64,000 bases of DNA from Verrucomicrobiota bacterium (GTDB taxonomy: Bacteria > Verrucomicrobiota > Verrucomicrobiia > Opitutales > Opitutaceae): positions 1 to 64,000 of the forward strand of contig JACRKC010000095.1 of NCBI GenBank assembly GCA_016235555.1. Direction: 5' to 3'. Every line of letters begins with the position of its first letter. The first letter of the stretch is position 1. The notes below the pieces were generated by a model. The model saw only the letters and a list, made by a program, of their open reading frames with translations, was not told the origin of the DNA and did no database searches. Below, piece after piece: positions 18,460-27,803 of the stretch. Both the position numbers and the translations under genes were made by a program.

Positions 18460-19659
18460 ATGAAACTCCTCCCCGTCGTCACCGCCACCTGCTCACTCGC
18501 CCTGCTCGCCGCCCCCGCCCGCAGCGCTCCTTCCACGGGTTCGCCCTTCTACGGCGATCCGCCCGACGCCACCCACCCCTGGGCCGTGCATGACCAGAAC
18601 CGTCCTCAACCGAAACGTGTCGAACCCGGCACCTTCAGCACCCCCGAACAGCCCGGCAAGCCGCCCTCGGATGCCATCATCCTTTTTGATGGCACCGCCG
18701 CTTCGCTGGCCAGATGGGAATCCGACCCGAAGCCCGGCGAGGCTGCCGGCCCGACCAAGTGGATCGTCAAGGACGGCGCCCTCGAATGCGTGCCGAAGTC
18801 CGGCTACATCCGCACCAAGGAGCAATTCGCCGACTGCCAGCTGCACGTCGAGTGGGCCGCGCCGACCGCCGTGCAGGGCGACAGCCAGGGCCGCGGCAAC
18901 AGCGGCGTCTTCCTCATGGGCCTCGCCGAGGTGCAGGTGCTCGACAACTACAACAACCCCACCTACGCCGACGGCTTCGCCGCGTCCGTCTACGGCATCA
19001 ACCCGCCGATGGCGAACGCCCTCCGCCGGCCCGGTGAGTTTCAGGTCTACGACATCGTGTTCCGCCGCCCCGTCTTCAGGGACGGCAAACAGATCGACCC
19101 CGGCCGCATGACCGTCTTCTGCAACGGCGTGCTCATGCAGGACGCCACGCCGCTCGAAGGCCCCGGCGGACACCTGCGCCGTTCCTTGCCCGTCGCGTTT
19201 CCCGAGAAAGGACCGCTCAAGCTCCAGGACCACGGCAATCCCGTCCGTTTCCGCAACATCTGGTATCGCCCGCTCCCGTCCCGCGCCATCGAGGGCGGCA
19301 CCGACGGCGTGCTCACCGCCGAAGCCGCCACCGCCAAGCGCAAGGAAACCGCCGCCATCCTCCGCACCGACGCTGGCAAACTCTCCGGCACCGCGCAGAT
19401 GCTGCGGCTCGCCGAGTCGCTGACCTACGACAAGGACGCCGCCACCGCCGCCAAAGTCGAACAACTCGCCGCCGCCTGCGTCGCCGGCCTCAAGGCCCTC
19501 AGCGGGGCCGCGGCGGAGGCGAAGAAAGGCGAAGCGCTCGCCGTGCAGCGCGCGCTCAATTACCTCGCGCGTTTCCAGTTTGTGCCCGCCGACTACGCCC
19601 CCCGCGCCGCGCTCAACCAGCTGATCAAGGCCCGGGGCTGGGACGACGCAAAGAAGTAG
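18460..19659 (+). CDS. Secreted DUF1080 / 3-keto-disaccharide hydrolase domain protein
   Basis: 399 residues with an N-terminal signal peptide (MKLLPVVTATCSLALLAAPARSA). A DUF1080 (3KGH, concanavalin-A-like) domain spans about residues 65-275, recognised from AIILFDGT, LECVPKSGYIRTKEQF, the GNSGVFLMG turn, EVQVLDNYNNPTYADG and the closing LQDHGNPVRFRNIWYRPL. An Ala-rich helical tail (about 285-399) with no recognised domain follows. DUF1080 proteins are abundant in Planctomycetes and Verrucomicrobia and are thought to act on oxidised glycosides; the substrate here is unknown. The ATG at 18460 gives a clean signal sequence. Confidence 0.88.
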   Translation: MKLLPVVTATCSLALLAAPARSAPSTGSPFYGDPPDATHPWAVHDQNRPQPKRVEPGTFSTPEQPGKPPSDAIILFDGTAASLARWESDPKPGEAAGPTKWIVKDGALECVPKSGYIRTKEQFADCQLHVEWAAPTAVQGDSQGRGNSGVFLMGLAEVQVLDNYNNPTYADGFAASVYGINPPMANALRRPGEFQVYDIVFRRPVFRDGKQIDPGRMTVFCNGVLMQDATPLEGPGGHLRRSLPVAFPEKGPLKLQDHGNPVRFRNIWYRPLPSRAIEGGTDGVLTAEAATAKRKETAAILRTDAGKLSGTAQMLRLAESLTYDKDAATAAKVEQLAAACVAGLKALSGAAAEAKKGEALAVQRALNYLARFQFVPADYAPRAALNQLIKARGWDDAKK

Positions 19660-19692
19660 CCCCCCCGCGGCGCTCGCGCCGCTCTCTTCGCC

Positions 19693-19729
19693 AGGCACGG
19701 CTCGTCCACGGGCCGTGCCTTCCATTTTT
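19693..19729 (+). terminator. Rho-independent terminator after the DUF1080 gene
   Basis: Stem AGGCACGGC (19693-19701) and GCCGTGCCT (19712-19720) around a 10-base loop, followed by TCCATTTTT. It lies 34 bp after the DUF1080 stop codon, in the right orientation. Confidence 0.75.
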
Positions 19730-19925
19730 CCACCCGCCTGCCGGACGCGCCGGCGGGCGCGGCGGACATGCGCCCGCAAATTGGCGGGACCATCGTCCGA
19801 TGCCCGCGACCGCTCCGACTGGGCAAAAAAATACTCCGCCCGGTCCGACGCCTCCAAAGTCGTGATCCTGCCGAAGGAAAAGAAGCCTGGAGGTAGGAGC
19901 CTGCTTGCAGGCGAGGGCCGGCGCG

Positions 19926-19980
19926 TGGCACGGGTCTCCCGACCCGGGTTCAACCTTCACCGGTCGGAAGACCCGTGCCA
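19926..19980. repeat. Inverted REP-like pair (GGCACGGGTC family)
   Basis: Arms TGGCACGGGTCTCCCGACC (19926-19944) and GGTCGGAAGACCCGTGCCA (19962-19980) pair with few mismatches around a short spacer, and each arm is itself a small hairpin (CGGGTC/GACCCG). The sequence differs from the GTAG families. Confidence 0.7.
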
Positions 19981-20024
19981 CCACATCGCGTGCAAAAGAA
20001 AGGGTGGTAGGCGGCTCCTTCCGG

Positions 20025-20071
20025 CAGGTCGGGATTCATCCCCGACACGTCGGGCGTAAAGCCCGACCTAC
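20025..20071. repeat. Inverted REP pair of the GTCGGG family
   Basis: The left arm AGGTCGGGATTCATCCCCGAC (ends 20046) and right arm GTCGGGCGTAAAGCCCGAC-CTAC (20049-20071) match the REPIN core at 12165-12227. This is a second copy of that family, here with almost no spacer and with the left GTAG head degenerate. Confidence 0.7.
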
Positions 20072-20191
20072 GTGCCGATCACGGCGGCACTTCAACTTAC
20101 GCCGCTTTCGCCCGCGTTGCAGAGGATGAAAGTGCCGGTCTGAAGCGCTGCACTACTTCTGTCGCGAGTTCACGCGGGCCAGATTGAGTTG

Positions 20192-20258
20192 GTCGCCCCG
20201 GCTTCAGCCGGAATCCGGGTGAACTCGCCTCAGCCCTTCCGGCTGAAGCGGGGGCTAC
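20192..20258. repeat. Inverted REP-like pair (CCGGCTTCAGCCGG family)
   Basis: The left arm 20192-20213 and right arm 20237-20258 pair over about 22 bp with two to three mismatches. Each arm contains its own hairpin, CCGGC-TTCA-GCCGG, and the right end reads GGCTAC (GTAGCC on the other strand). Confidence 0.7.
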
Positions 20259-20472
20259 GAACCCGACGGCAAGGGAAGGGCAGCGGCCACTGCTGTCCAA
20301 GATCCTTCCTGGCTCCGCCTTTCTGCGGAGCTTGCTCCGGCCTGGCGCGGGCAGCCCGAGCACCAGCGGGTGGCCCGTCATCCACAAAAACAGGGGCACG
20401 CTGCGAACGCGGTCGCAGGGCTCGAAGCGCCCGGACGGCCCGCCGGCGTCAATCCCCGCCCCGCGCACGGCC

Positions 20473-20694
20473 CTATCGGAAGAGGCGCCAAGTGAGCACC
20501 CCGGTCAACACGACCACCAACACCGCCAGCCCCCAAAAAGCCCGGAGCCATCCTTCTCGCGGCGGTGGCTGGATTCCTGCCCTTCGCGCGTGCCGACGCT
20601 GGCGTCGGTTGTCTCCACTTTTTAACCACGCGAAGATGTCGCAGGCCGCGCAAACCAGATCCAACAAGCCGACGAGAATCTCCAGGATTCCCAT
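20473..20694 (-). CDS. Small membrane protein encoded after pilB
   Basis: 73 residues: an N-terminal hydrophobic helix (MGILEILVGLLDLVCAACDIFAWL), a strongly basic middle (NRRQRRHARRAG) and a second hydrophobic helix (FWGLAVLVVVLTGVLTW) ending in RLFR. It starts 4 bp after the pilB stop codon and is very probably translated as the last gene of that operon. Two helices with a basic turn predict an inner-membrane hairpin protein. The function is unknown, and a link to pilus or secretion assembly is inferred from position only. Confidence 0.65.
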   Translation of the reverse strand: MGILEILVGLLDLVCAACDIFAWLKSGDNRRQRRHARRAGIQPPPREGWLRAFWGLAVLVVVLTGVLTWRLFR

Positions 20695-20698
20695 CCGC

Positions 20699-22414
20699 TC
20701 ACATATCCGGCGGCACGTTGGCGATGGCTTCCTCGAGGGTCGTCAGGCCTTCCTTCACCTTGAGCACGCTGTCCTGGTGCAGCGTCTTCATGCCGCCGCG
20801 CATCGCGATCTTCTTCAGCTCGGCGGCCTCCGCCTCCTTGTTGATCGCGTCGATCAGTTCCTCGTTGCTCACCATCAGTTCGTGGATGCCCACGCGGCCC
20901 TTGTAGCCGCTGCCGCCGCATTTCGGACAGCCCTTGGGGTTGGCCTTGAAGATCGGGCCGCTCCAGCCGATCGCCTTTTCGAGGATTTCCTTCTCGCGGC
21001 CGATCGGTTCGATCTGCTGGCGGCAGGTCTTGCACACACGGCGCATGAGGCGTTGCGCGCACACGCAGAGCAGCGACGAGGAGATCATGAAACACTCGAC
21101 GCCCATTTCCGTGAGGCGCGACACCGTCGTCGGCGCGTCGTTCGTGTGGAGCGTGGAGATGAGCAAGTGGCCCGTGAGCGCCGCCTCGACCGCGATGCCG
21201 GCCGTCTCCTTGTCGCGGATTTCGCCGACGAGGATGATGTCCGGGTCCTGGCGGAGGAAGGCGCGCAGCGCCGAGGCGAACGTGAGCCCGATCTGCCGGT
21301 GCATCTGCATCTGGTTCAGGCCGGGCAGCGTGTATTCGATCGGATCCTCGGCGGTGCGGATGACGATGTCGGGCGTGTTGATCTCGTTGAGCGCGGAGTA
21401 GAGCGTCATCGATTTGCCGGAGCCGGTCGGGCCGCAGTGCAGGATCATCCCGTAGGGCTGGCGGATGCACTCGCGGTAACGCGCGAGGTTCTCCTCCGAG
21501 AAGCCGAGCGCGGGCAGCGGCAGCGTGGTCTTCTGCTTGTCGAGGATACGCATGACCACGCCTTCGCCGTGGTTGAGCGGCGCGGTCGACACGCGGAGGT
21601 CGAGGTCGAGGTTCTTCTTCGTGTATTGTTTGAACACGATGCGGCCGTCCTGCGGCAACCGGCGCTCCGAGATGTCCAGGTTGCACATGATCTTCAGGCG
21701 GGCGACGAGCGCGGGGCCGACTTTCTTCGGCAGGCGCAGCTTCTCGTGACACACGCCGTCGATGCGGTTGCGGACGATGATCTCCTTTTCCTGCGGCTCG
21801 ATGTGGATGTCGGACGTGCCGTTGAAATACGCGTCCTCGATGATGCGGTTGGCCAGCTGGATGATCGGGCCGGACTCCTCGTTGACGTCGTCGTCCTTGA
21901 GTTCGCCCTCGCCCTCGCCTTCGTGGCCGAACTCCACGCCGATCTGCTGCACGACATCGTCGAAGCCCGCGGCTTTTTCGGGCCCCTTGGCGAACTTGTC
22001 CTTGATGTCCTTTTCCCGCGCGAGCAGCCGGATCACCGGCTTGCCGGTCATCTCCTGGATCTTGGTCGGGAGGGTGACCTCGAAGGGGTTGGCAAACGCG
22101 ACCAGCAGCATGTCGCCCACCTGCCCCACCGGCAGCACGAGGTTTTCCTGGCAGAAATCCTGCGGGATGCGCTCGAAGGTCTGCGGCGACACGCGATAGT
22201 GCGCGACGTTGAACGGCGAGAGGTTCAGCGCCCGGGCCTTGGCCACGAGACACTGGAAGGCCGTGACCTTGAATTCCTCCTGCAGCAGTTTGTCGAGCGC
22301 GTCGCCGCTGAGGTCATCCTGGCGGGTGGCGAGCGACGTGCGCTGGTCGGCATCGAGCCGGCCCATGTCGACCAGTTTGTTGACGATCTGCAGCTGGATT
22401 TTTCCGAGGGGCAT
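20699..22414 (-). CDS. pilB: Type IV pilus / type II secretion assembly ATPase (PilB/GspE family)
   Basis: 571-residue hexameric AAA-like ATPase driving pilus or pseudopilus extension. An N-terminal MshEN-type region spans about residues 1-145. The ATPase core has Walker A GPTGSGKS (328-335), the Asp box TAEDPIEY (355-362), Walker B ILVGEIRD (394-401) and the His box around H415/H423. A C-terminal zinc site is formed by C461xxC464 and C496xxC499. An acidic linker (about 155-180) joins the halves. It lies 3 bp after the small upstream gene. No PilC, PilT or pilin gene is in the window, so whether it serves pili or type II secretion cannot be decided. Confidence 0.92.
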   Translation of the reverse strand: MPLGKIQLQIVNKLVDMGRLDADQRTSLATRQDDLSGDALDKLLQEEFKVTAFQCLVAKARALNLSPFNVAHYRVSPQTFERIPQDFCQENLVLPVGQVGDMLLVAFANPFEVTLPTKIQEMTGKPVIRLLAREKDIKDKFAKGPEKAAGFDDVVQQIGVEFGHEGEGEGELKDDDVNEESGPIIQLANRIIEDAYFNGTSDIHIEPQEKEIIVRNRIDGVCHEKLRLPKKVGPALVARLKIMCNLDISERRLPQDGRIVFKQYTKKNLDLDLRVSTAPLNHGEGVVMRILDKQKTTLPLPALGFSEENLARYRECIRQPYGMILHCGPTGSGKSMTLYSALNEINTPDIVIRTAEDPIEYTLPGLNQMQMHRQIGLTFASALRAFLRQDPDIILVGEIRDKETAGIAVEAALTGHLLISTLHTNDAPTTVSRLTEMGVECFMISSSLLCVCAQRLMRRVCKTCRQQIEPIGREKEILEKAIGWSGPIFKANPKGCPKCGGSGYKGRVGIHELMVSNEELIDAINKEAEAAELKKIAMRGGMKTLHQDSVLKVKEGLTTLEEAIANVPPDM

Positions 22415-22417
22415 GGC

Positions 22418-22984
22418 TTATTTGGCGGCAGCCGCCGGGGCGGGGGCGGCGGGCTTGGCGGGCGCGGGGGCGGCCGGAGCCGCCGCCGGTTTCGGAGCAC
22501 TCGGATCACCCGCGAGTTTCTCGAGGTAGTCGGCGACCCCTTCCAGCGTCGTGCCAAACCACAGGATCGGGCCGCCAAGGGTTTTCTCCCAATGCGCCCG
22601 CACCGCCGGGCTCAGATAGTAGGCCGTCGCGACAAAGTGAAACTCCTCCTCGCGGTCGAAGGGCACCGACCACGTGGCCCAGCAGCTGCCGACATCGAGC
22701 CCCTTCTTCAGGTCCTCCGGCACTTCATAGTCGCGCAGGTCCACCAACCCGACCCCGTCGTTCTCCACCACGTGGTGCAACACATCGTCCTCCTTCAGCA
22801 CCTTGAGGTCGTAGGCGAGGATGCCGAGGATCGTGCTCTGCCGGGGCTGCTCGCCGGCCACGAGTTCGATGAGTTTCTCATTGGCCGCCTCGAGATCCTC
22901 GATCTTCACGAGGTTGTGCTCGACGAGCGAGGCGCCCATCAGGCGGTTGGCGCGCATCAGGAGCGGACGGTGTTCCTTCGACAT
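22418..22984 (-). CDS. Hypothetical protein upstream of pilB, GspE-N/MshEN-like
   Basis: 188 residues. The N-terminal ~75 residues (RANRLMGASLVEHNLVKIEDLEAANEKLIELV, then STILGILAYDLKVLKEDD) recall the GspE N-terminal/MshEN helical repeat found in pilus ATPases. The middle has no recognised domain. The tail (about 155-188) is almost pure Ala/Pro/Lys. There is no membrane segment. It is located 43 bp after obg and 3 bp before pilB, so it is probably co-transcribed and may be a cytoplasmic partner of the ATPase. An alternative start at 23020 would add a Pro-rich leader; 22984 is preferred. Confidence 0.7.
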   Translation of the reverse strand: MSKEHRPLLMRANRLMGASLVEHNLVKIEDLEAANEKLIELVAGEQPRQSTILGILAYDLKVLKEDDVLHHVVENDGVGLVDLRDYEVPEDLKKGLDVGSCWATWSVPFDREEEFHFVATAYYLSPAVRAHWEKTLGGPILWFGTTLEGVADYLEKLAGDPSAPKPAAAPAAPAPAKPAAPAPAAAAK

Positions 22985-23027
22985 GGGGCGGAGAGGAGCG
23001 GCGGGAGGCGGAGGCGGCAAAACTGGT

Positions 23028-24125
<1,098 letters not shown>

Positions 24126-24175
24126 CTAAAGTCGCCGCCGTTTGTGCCGATGGAATGGACACCCCCCCTCCCCGC

Positions 24176-24556
24176 ATGAACACACTTGCTGCCACGATCC
24201 TGCAGGCCCTCGACGCCCAGGGCATCCTCAGCCTTCGCTTCCGCATCCTGAAGCTGACCGGTGGCCTGCGCCACTCGACGCCCGTCGCCGACCTCGAAAC
24301 CGGGCGGCACTGCCGCAACTCGCTGAACGGATTCTCCATCACCGAGCTGTTCAACGCCTACGCGCTCGCTCCCCGCAAGGGCGAATACGTGCTCAACGTC
24401 GCCGAGGGCATGCTCGCCTTTCTGCCCGAATCGGTCCGCACGGTCGCCAAACCGGTCGAGGTGCGTGCGAGAGCGCTGAAGTTCTCCCGCTCCAAGGCCA
24501 AGGCGACGCGCCGTCACACGCGCCCGCTCCACGCCGCCGCCCGCCTCGCGGCCTGA
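24176..24556 (+). CDS. Hypothetical small basic protein
   Basis: 126 residues from the ATG at 24176. In-frame starts at 24119 (ATG) and 24107 (GTG) would lengthen it. The N-terminal half (MNTLAATILQALDAQGILSL) is amphipathic, followed by LTGGLRHSTPVADLETGR and a C-terminal tail rich in Arg/Lys/Ala (SRSKAKATRRHTRPLHAAAR) that could bind nucleic acid. I recognise no family. It is divergent from obg, and its last 43 bp overlap the end of the convergent membrane-protein gene. Confidence 0.55.
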   Translation: MNTLAATILQALDAQGILSLRFRILKLTGGLRHSTPVADLETGRHCRNSLNGFSITELFNAYALAPRKGEYVLNVAEGMLAFLPESVRTVAKPVEVRARALKFSRSKAKATRRHTRPLHAAARLAA

Positions 24557-25404
24557 TACCAGGCGCCCTTGGGCAATAGACCTTTCGATGTAGGCCGGCG
24601 CTCCGCGAAGAACGCCGCGTTGAACTCCCAGTTTTTCCGCAAGGTGCGCGTGATCACGAGCAGCGCGTCACGATTCGGCGTGCCGCCCGGCGCCGCCGCG
24701 CGATAGAGCGGATCGGCCGCGAAGTGCGCGACCAGCGCATCAATCCCCGGCTCGTAACGCCCCCACGCCATCACCGCGACCGCGGTGAGTCCGGGCAACA
24801 CGAGGAATCGGGCGAGCCGCACCCAGCGCGCGCGGCCGGCGCCGTCAGCCTCGGCGAGAATCAGCGCGCAGAGCACCGGAAACTGGAGCACCAGGAATCC
24901 CTCGTGGATGAGCACCGCGACCGCCGCGATGGCCGCCGCCGCGAGATCGCGCCCGCGGAGCAGGCCCGCGAGCGCGGCCAGCAGCAGCAGGATGTTGAGC
25001 GGGTCGAAGCGGCCGTAGTCGAAGCCCAGGCGTTGCAGGGTCGAGGGCGCCAGCGCGCACCACGCCACCAGCACGGCGCGATCGGACGGAGGCAGCGCCC
25101 GCGCCGCACCCGCGCACCACCGCGACCACACGACGGCAAACGCCATCAACATCACCGCCGTAAACGCGACCAGTCCCGGCGCCGACAACACGACGGCCAG
25201 CGGATGCAGCAGCGTGGCCACCAGGCCGCGGCTCACGAAACCGAGTTCCTGATAGCTGAAGAAGAACTGCGACGGCTTCCAGTCGACGGTCCCGTCCGTC
25301 TGCACATACGCGGCGCCCCACCACGCCCCCAGCCCGAGCATCGCGAGCATCAGCGCGAGCGGAGCCCCGCGACGATTGAACGCGTTGACGATGAACGTGG
25401 ACAT
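24514..25404 (-). CDS. Hypothetical polytopic membrane protein
   Basis: 296 residues with roughly seven to eight hydrophobic segments. Conserved-looking loops include FFFSYQELGFVSRGLVATLLHPL after the first helix and LQRLGFDYGRFDPLN between helices 3 and 4. The architecture recalls multi-spanning glycan-processing or oligosaccharide-acyltransferase-like proteins, but I cannot name a family. The ATG at 25404 places a basic N-terminus (MSTFIVNAFNRRG) before helix 1. The in-frame sequence up to 25716 is of non-coding character. It is convergent with the small gene at 24176 (43-bp overlap). Confidence 0.65.
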   Translation of the reverse strand: MSTFIVNAFNRRGAPLALMLAMLGLGAWWGAAYVQTDGTVDWKPSQFFFSYQELGFVSRGLVATLLHPLAVVLSAPGLVAFTAVMLMAFAVVWSRWCAGAARALPPSDRAVLVAWCALAPSTLQRLGFDYGRFDPLNILLLLAALAGLLRGRDLAAAAIAAVAVLIHEGFLVLQFPVLCALILAEADGAGRARWVRLARFLVLPGLTAVAVMAWGRYEPGIDALVAHFAADPLYRAAAPGGTPNRDALLVITRTLRKNWEFNAAFFAERRPTSKGLLPKGAWYQAARRAAAWSGRV

Positions 25405-25751
25405 GCGGAGGAGTTTTCGAACGCCGGCCCCAACCCAAGTCTCCTTCCGCCCCGAACCAATCCAAAACGCGGCGCCCGCACCACGCCCCGGGACGTCGTA
25501 AGACCAATCGCCTTCGCTGCTGGACCGTAGGGCCGACCTCGTGGTCGGGCCGTGCCGGAGGCAGACAAGCCGCGGCCCGCCGACGAGTGGCGGTCCGAAA
25601 AAACCCGAACGCAAAGAAACGTTGGTATTGTCTCTGGTGTTGAAACACAGAGGCGGCAGAGAGCACGGAGCTACCCTTCGCGCTCCGCCACTTTTGTCCA
25701 ATACCCTTGCCATCATATTGCTCTTCGCGCCAAAACCGTGATGTTAGTAAA
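25405..25751. other. Divergent intergenic region
   Basis: 347 bp. A GTAG-headed imperfect hairpin (GTAGGGCCGACC-TCGT-GGTCGGGCC, about 25527-25551) is present, followed near 25644 by ACACAGAGGCGGCAGAGAGC, a purine-rich direct-repeat-like stretch. From about 25600 the base composition drops towards that of the next gene. No promoter could be fixed with confidence. Confidence 0.5.
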
Positions 25752-26411
25752 ATGAAAATGAGACACCCCGGATCGATGGCCTCGCTCGTAGCCGCACTTC
25801 TGAGCACGGTGATTTGCCACGCCAGTCCGGTATCAAGCTATCTCGCATACCGCTTTGGCGCGTCGGCGACGGTGGACGAAGGCACGATGCACCGGCACCC
25901 GGACTCGTGGATGCTCGCGGGCCCCCGAAACGAGGCGGCAATAAGAGAGATGGCGAGCGAGCCGCTTGAGATGTCGAAGGATGGCACCTACCTCACGACT
26001 ATCGCCAATACGATCATCTTTATTGAGATTCGGAATGGGAAGGTCGATCCGACCGCGAACCTCGAAGCGATCTACCTCAAGCAGAAGCAGCTCGTCGCTC
26101 ACCTGCTGCTGGCCAGTTTGGAGCAGAATACAGAGGCACTCGCAAAGATCGTAACCGATGTAAAGAATGTGTCGTTCGGAAAGGCGCCTCGGGCCGGGGG
26201 TGGCGACATGGATCAGTATGCGGTGATTTTGGCCGAGATGCCGCCGTATCGGGTGAGCGAACCCACATCGGACGCGAAGTCCCGCTCCGTGACGTATCGC
26301 ATTCCCATCGGTAGCTATGGTCTTTTATTAAAACTCGTGCCCGTGAATGGCGTGTGGAAAATCGATACCGGGACAAAGCTCGAGATTCCGCTGAGGATGT
26401 TCTTCGAGTGA
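25752..26411 (+). CDS. Hypothetical exported protein in a lower-GC island
   Basis: 219 residues with a probable signal peptide (MKMRHPGSMASLVAALLSTVICHA). The mature part has no recognised domain. Features include IIFIEIRNGKVDPTANLEAIYLKQKQLVAHLLLASL (helical), KNVSFGKAPRAGGGDMD, and a closing strand pattern VTYRIPIGSYGLLLKLVPVNGVWKIDT. Codon usage and base composition are clearly less G+C-rich than in neighbouring genes (for example ATA, AAA, TTA and TAT codons). The ATG at 25752 follows TTAGTAAA; another ATG lies 6 bp on. It sits alone between divergent and convergent genes, which suggests recent acquisition. Confidence 0.65.
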   Translation: MKMRHPGSMASLVAALLSTVICHASPVSSYLAYRFGASATVDEGTMHRHPDSWMLAGPRNEAAIREMASEPLEMSKDGTYLTTIANTIIFIEIRNGKVDPTANLEAIYLKQKQLVAHLLLASLEQNTEALAKIVTDVKNVSFGKAPRAGGGDMDQYAVILAEMPPYRVSEPTSDAKSRSVTYRIPIGSYGLLLKLVPVNGVWKIDTGTKLEIPLRMFFE

Positions 26412-26523
26412 TTGCGATCACGCGAGATGCCCGACCCGCAGCGTTCGGCCGTCTCGTAGCGCATTACAGGACGCCGGTTGAATTCGGAATTTTACGCTTC
26501 GTGTCGCGCCCGCGACAGCTCGG

Positions 26524-27795
26524 TCAGAGCGAAATGCGAATCCCCTTGCGCAGGTAGGTGGGCACGTCGAGGTCCTGGCCGTCGAAGAGATTGCGCTCCG
26601 ACTTCTCGAAGAAGCCGCGGCTCTCGACTTCGCCGAACCCAAACTCCTCCTGCGCGGCCTTGGCCGCCGCGCCCGGCGTCGCGAGCGGCCGCTCAGTCTC
26701 CCGCTCCACCGGCGCCAGGTTGGCGGGCCGGTGCGCCGTGGGCGTATCGAGTTTCGGCGCAAAGGGCGGCCGGGTTGAAACCTTCGCCACCGGCCGGCGG
26801 GGCGGCAGCATCCGCCCGCCGACGTCGCTGGTGCCGAGCACGCAGACTTCCACGCGGCCGGCCATCGCCTCGTCGATCACCGCGCCCATGATGATGTGCG
26901 AATCGCGCCCGAACTGTTCCGCGATCGCGTTCATCAGCTCGGTGACCTTGGGCAGCGAGAGATCGGTGCCGCCGATGAGGTTGACGAGCATGCGGTCCGC
27001 CCGCCGCGAGCCTTCCGGTGTGTGCAGCAGCGGACACAACTTCAGGCTCTCGATGGTCGCCGCCACGGCGTTTTCGCCGCTGCCTTCGCCGAGTCCGAAA
27101 AGCGTCTTGCCGCCGCGCTGGCCGAACGCCTGCCGCAGGGTGGCAAAGTCGACGTTGATCAGCCCGGTCTTGAAGAGCATCGCCCAGATCGATTTCACGC
27201 CGCGGCCGATCCACTCGTCGGCGCGCGCGAAGGAGGCGAGCATCGCCTCGTTGTCCGCGGTCACCTGCAACAGCACGTCGTTGGGCAGCGGGATGACGGC
27301 ATCGCACACCTGGCGGAGCGCGCGCAGGCCTTCCTCGGCCTGCTTCATGCGCCGGCCGCCTTCGCAGCTGAACGGGAGCGTGACAAACGCGATCACGAGC
27401 GCCCCGGCCTCCGCGGCCACCTCGGCCACCACCGGCGCCGCGCCGCTGCCGGTGCCGCCGCCCATGCCGGCGACGAGAAACACGAGGTCGCAGTCCTTCA
27501 CCACCGCGGCGATCTTCTCGCGGTCGGCCTCGGCGGCTTCGCGGCCGAGCTCGGGATCGCCGCCCGCGCTCAGGCCGCGGGTCACGCCCAGACCGATGAG
27601 CACCTTGTCCTGCACGGGCGAGCTGGCGAGCGCCTGATAGTCGGTGTTGATCACGGCGAGTTGAAGCCGCTCGAGGTTCTCCATCTTCAGGCGGTCGACG
27701 GCGTTGGAACCGGCGCCACCGACGCCGACGAGCTTGATCGCGATGTTGCGGTCGGTGAGGAGCGCGTGCTCGAGGGGGAGTTCGTTGAGGTTCAT
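26524..27795 (-). CDS. ftsZ: Cell division protein FtsZ
   Basis: 423-residue tubulin-like GTPase that forms the division ring. The N-terminal nucleotide-binding motif is VGVGGAGSNAVD (23-34), the tubulin signature GGGTGSG is at 112-118, and the T7 synergy loop region is GLINVDFATLR. A Pro/Ala-rich linker (about 330-390) leads to the C-terminal conserved peptide DLDVPTYLRKG, the usual docking site for FtsA. The ATG at 27795 lies 8 bp after ftsA; upstream in-frame sequence overlaps ftsA and is not coding. Last gene of the dcw cluster. No clear terminator hairpin is visible in 26412-26523. Confidence 0.97.
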   Translation of the reverse strand: MNLNELPLEHALLTDRNIAIKLVGVGGAGSNAVDRLKMENLERLQLAVINTDYQALASSPVQDKVLIGLGVTRGLSAGGDPELGREAAEADREKIAAVVKDCDLVFLVAGMGGGTGSGAAPVVAEVAAEAGALVIAFVTLPFSCEGGRRMKQAEEGLRALRQVCDAVIPLPNDVLLQVTADNEAMLASFARADEWIGRGVKSIWAMLFKTGLINVDFATLRQAFGQRGGKTLFGLGEGSGENAVAATIESLKLCPLLHTPEGSRRADRMLVNLIGGTDLSLPKVTELMNAIAEQFGRDSHIIMGAVIDEAMAGRVEVCVLGTSDVGGRMLPPRRPVAKVSTRPPFAPKLDTPTAHRPANLAPVERETERPLATPGAAAKAAQEEFGFGEVESRGFFEKSERNLFDGQDLDVPTYLRKGIRISL

Positions 27796-27803
27796 GGCGC
27801 GGG

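Larger units (their letters stand above)
19660..20472. other. Repeat-filled intergenic region
   Basis: 813 bp between convergent genes, with no ORF I can support. It contains a rho-independent terminator (19693-19729), three unrelated inverted pairs (19926-19980, 20025-20071, 20192-20258), and a short perfect stem GCTCCGC/GCGGAGC at 20312-20331 that may end the leftward pilB operon. The remainder shows nothing recognisable. Confidence 0.7.

Noticed and set aside
19660-20472. Possible tRNA or small RNA gene in the large spacer
   Set aside because: No T-arm, anticodon or acceptor pairing could be found. The visible symmetry is explained by REP-like pairs and a terminator.
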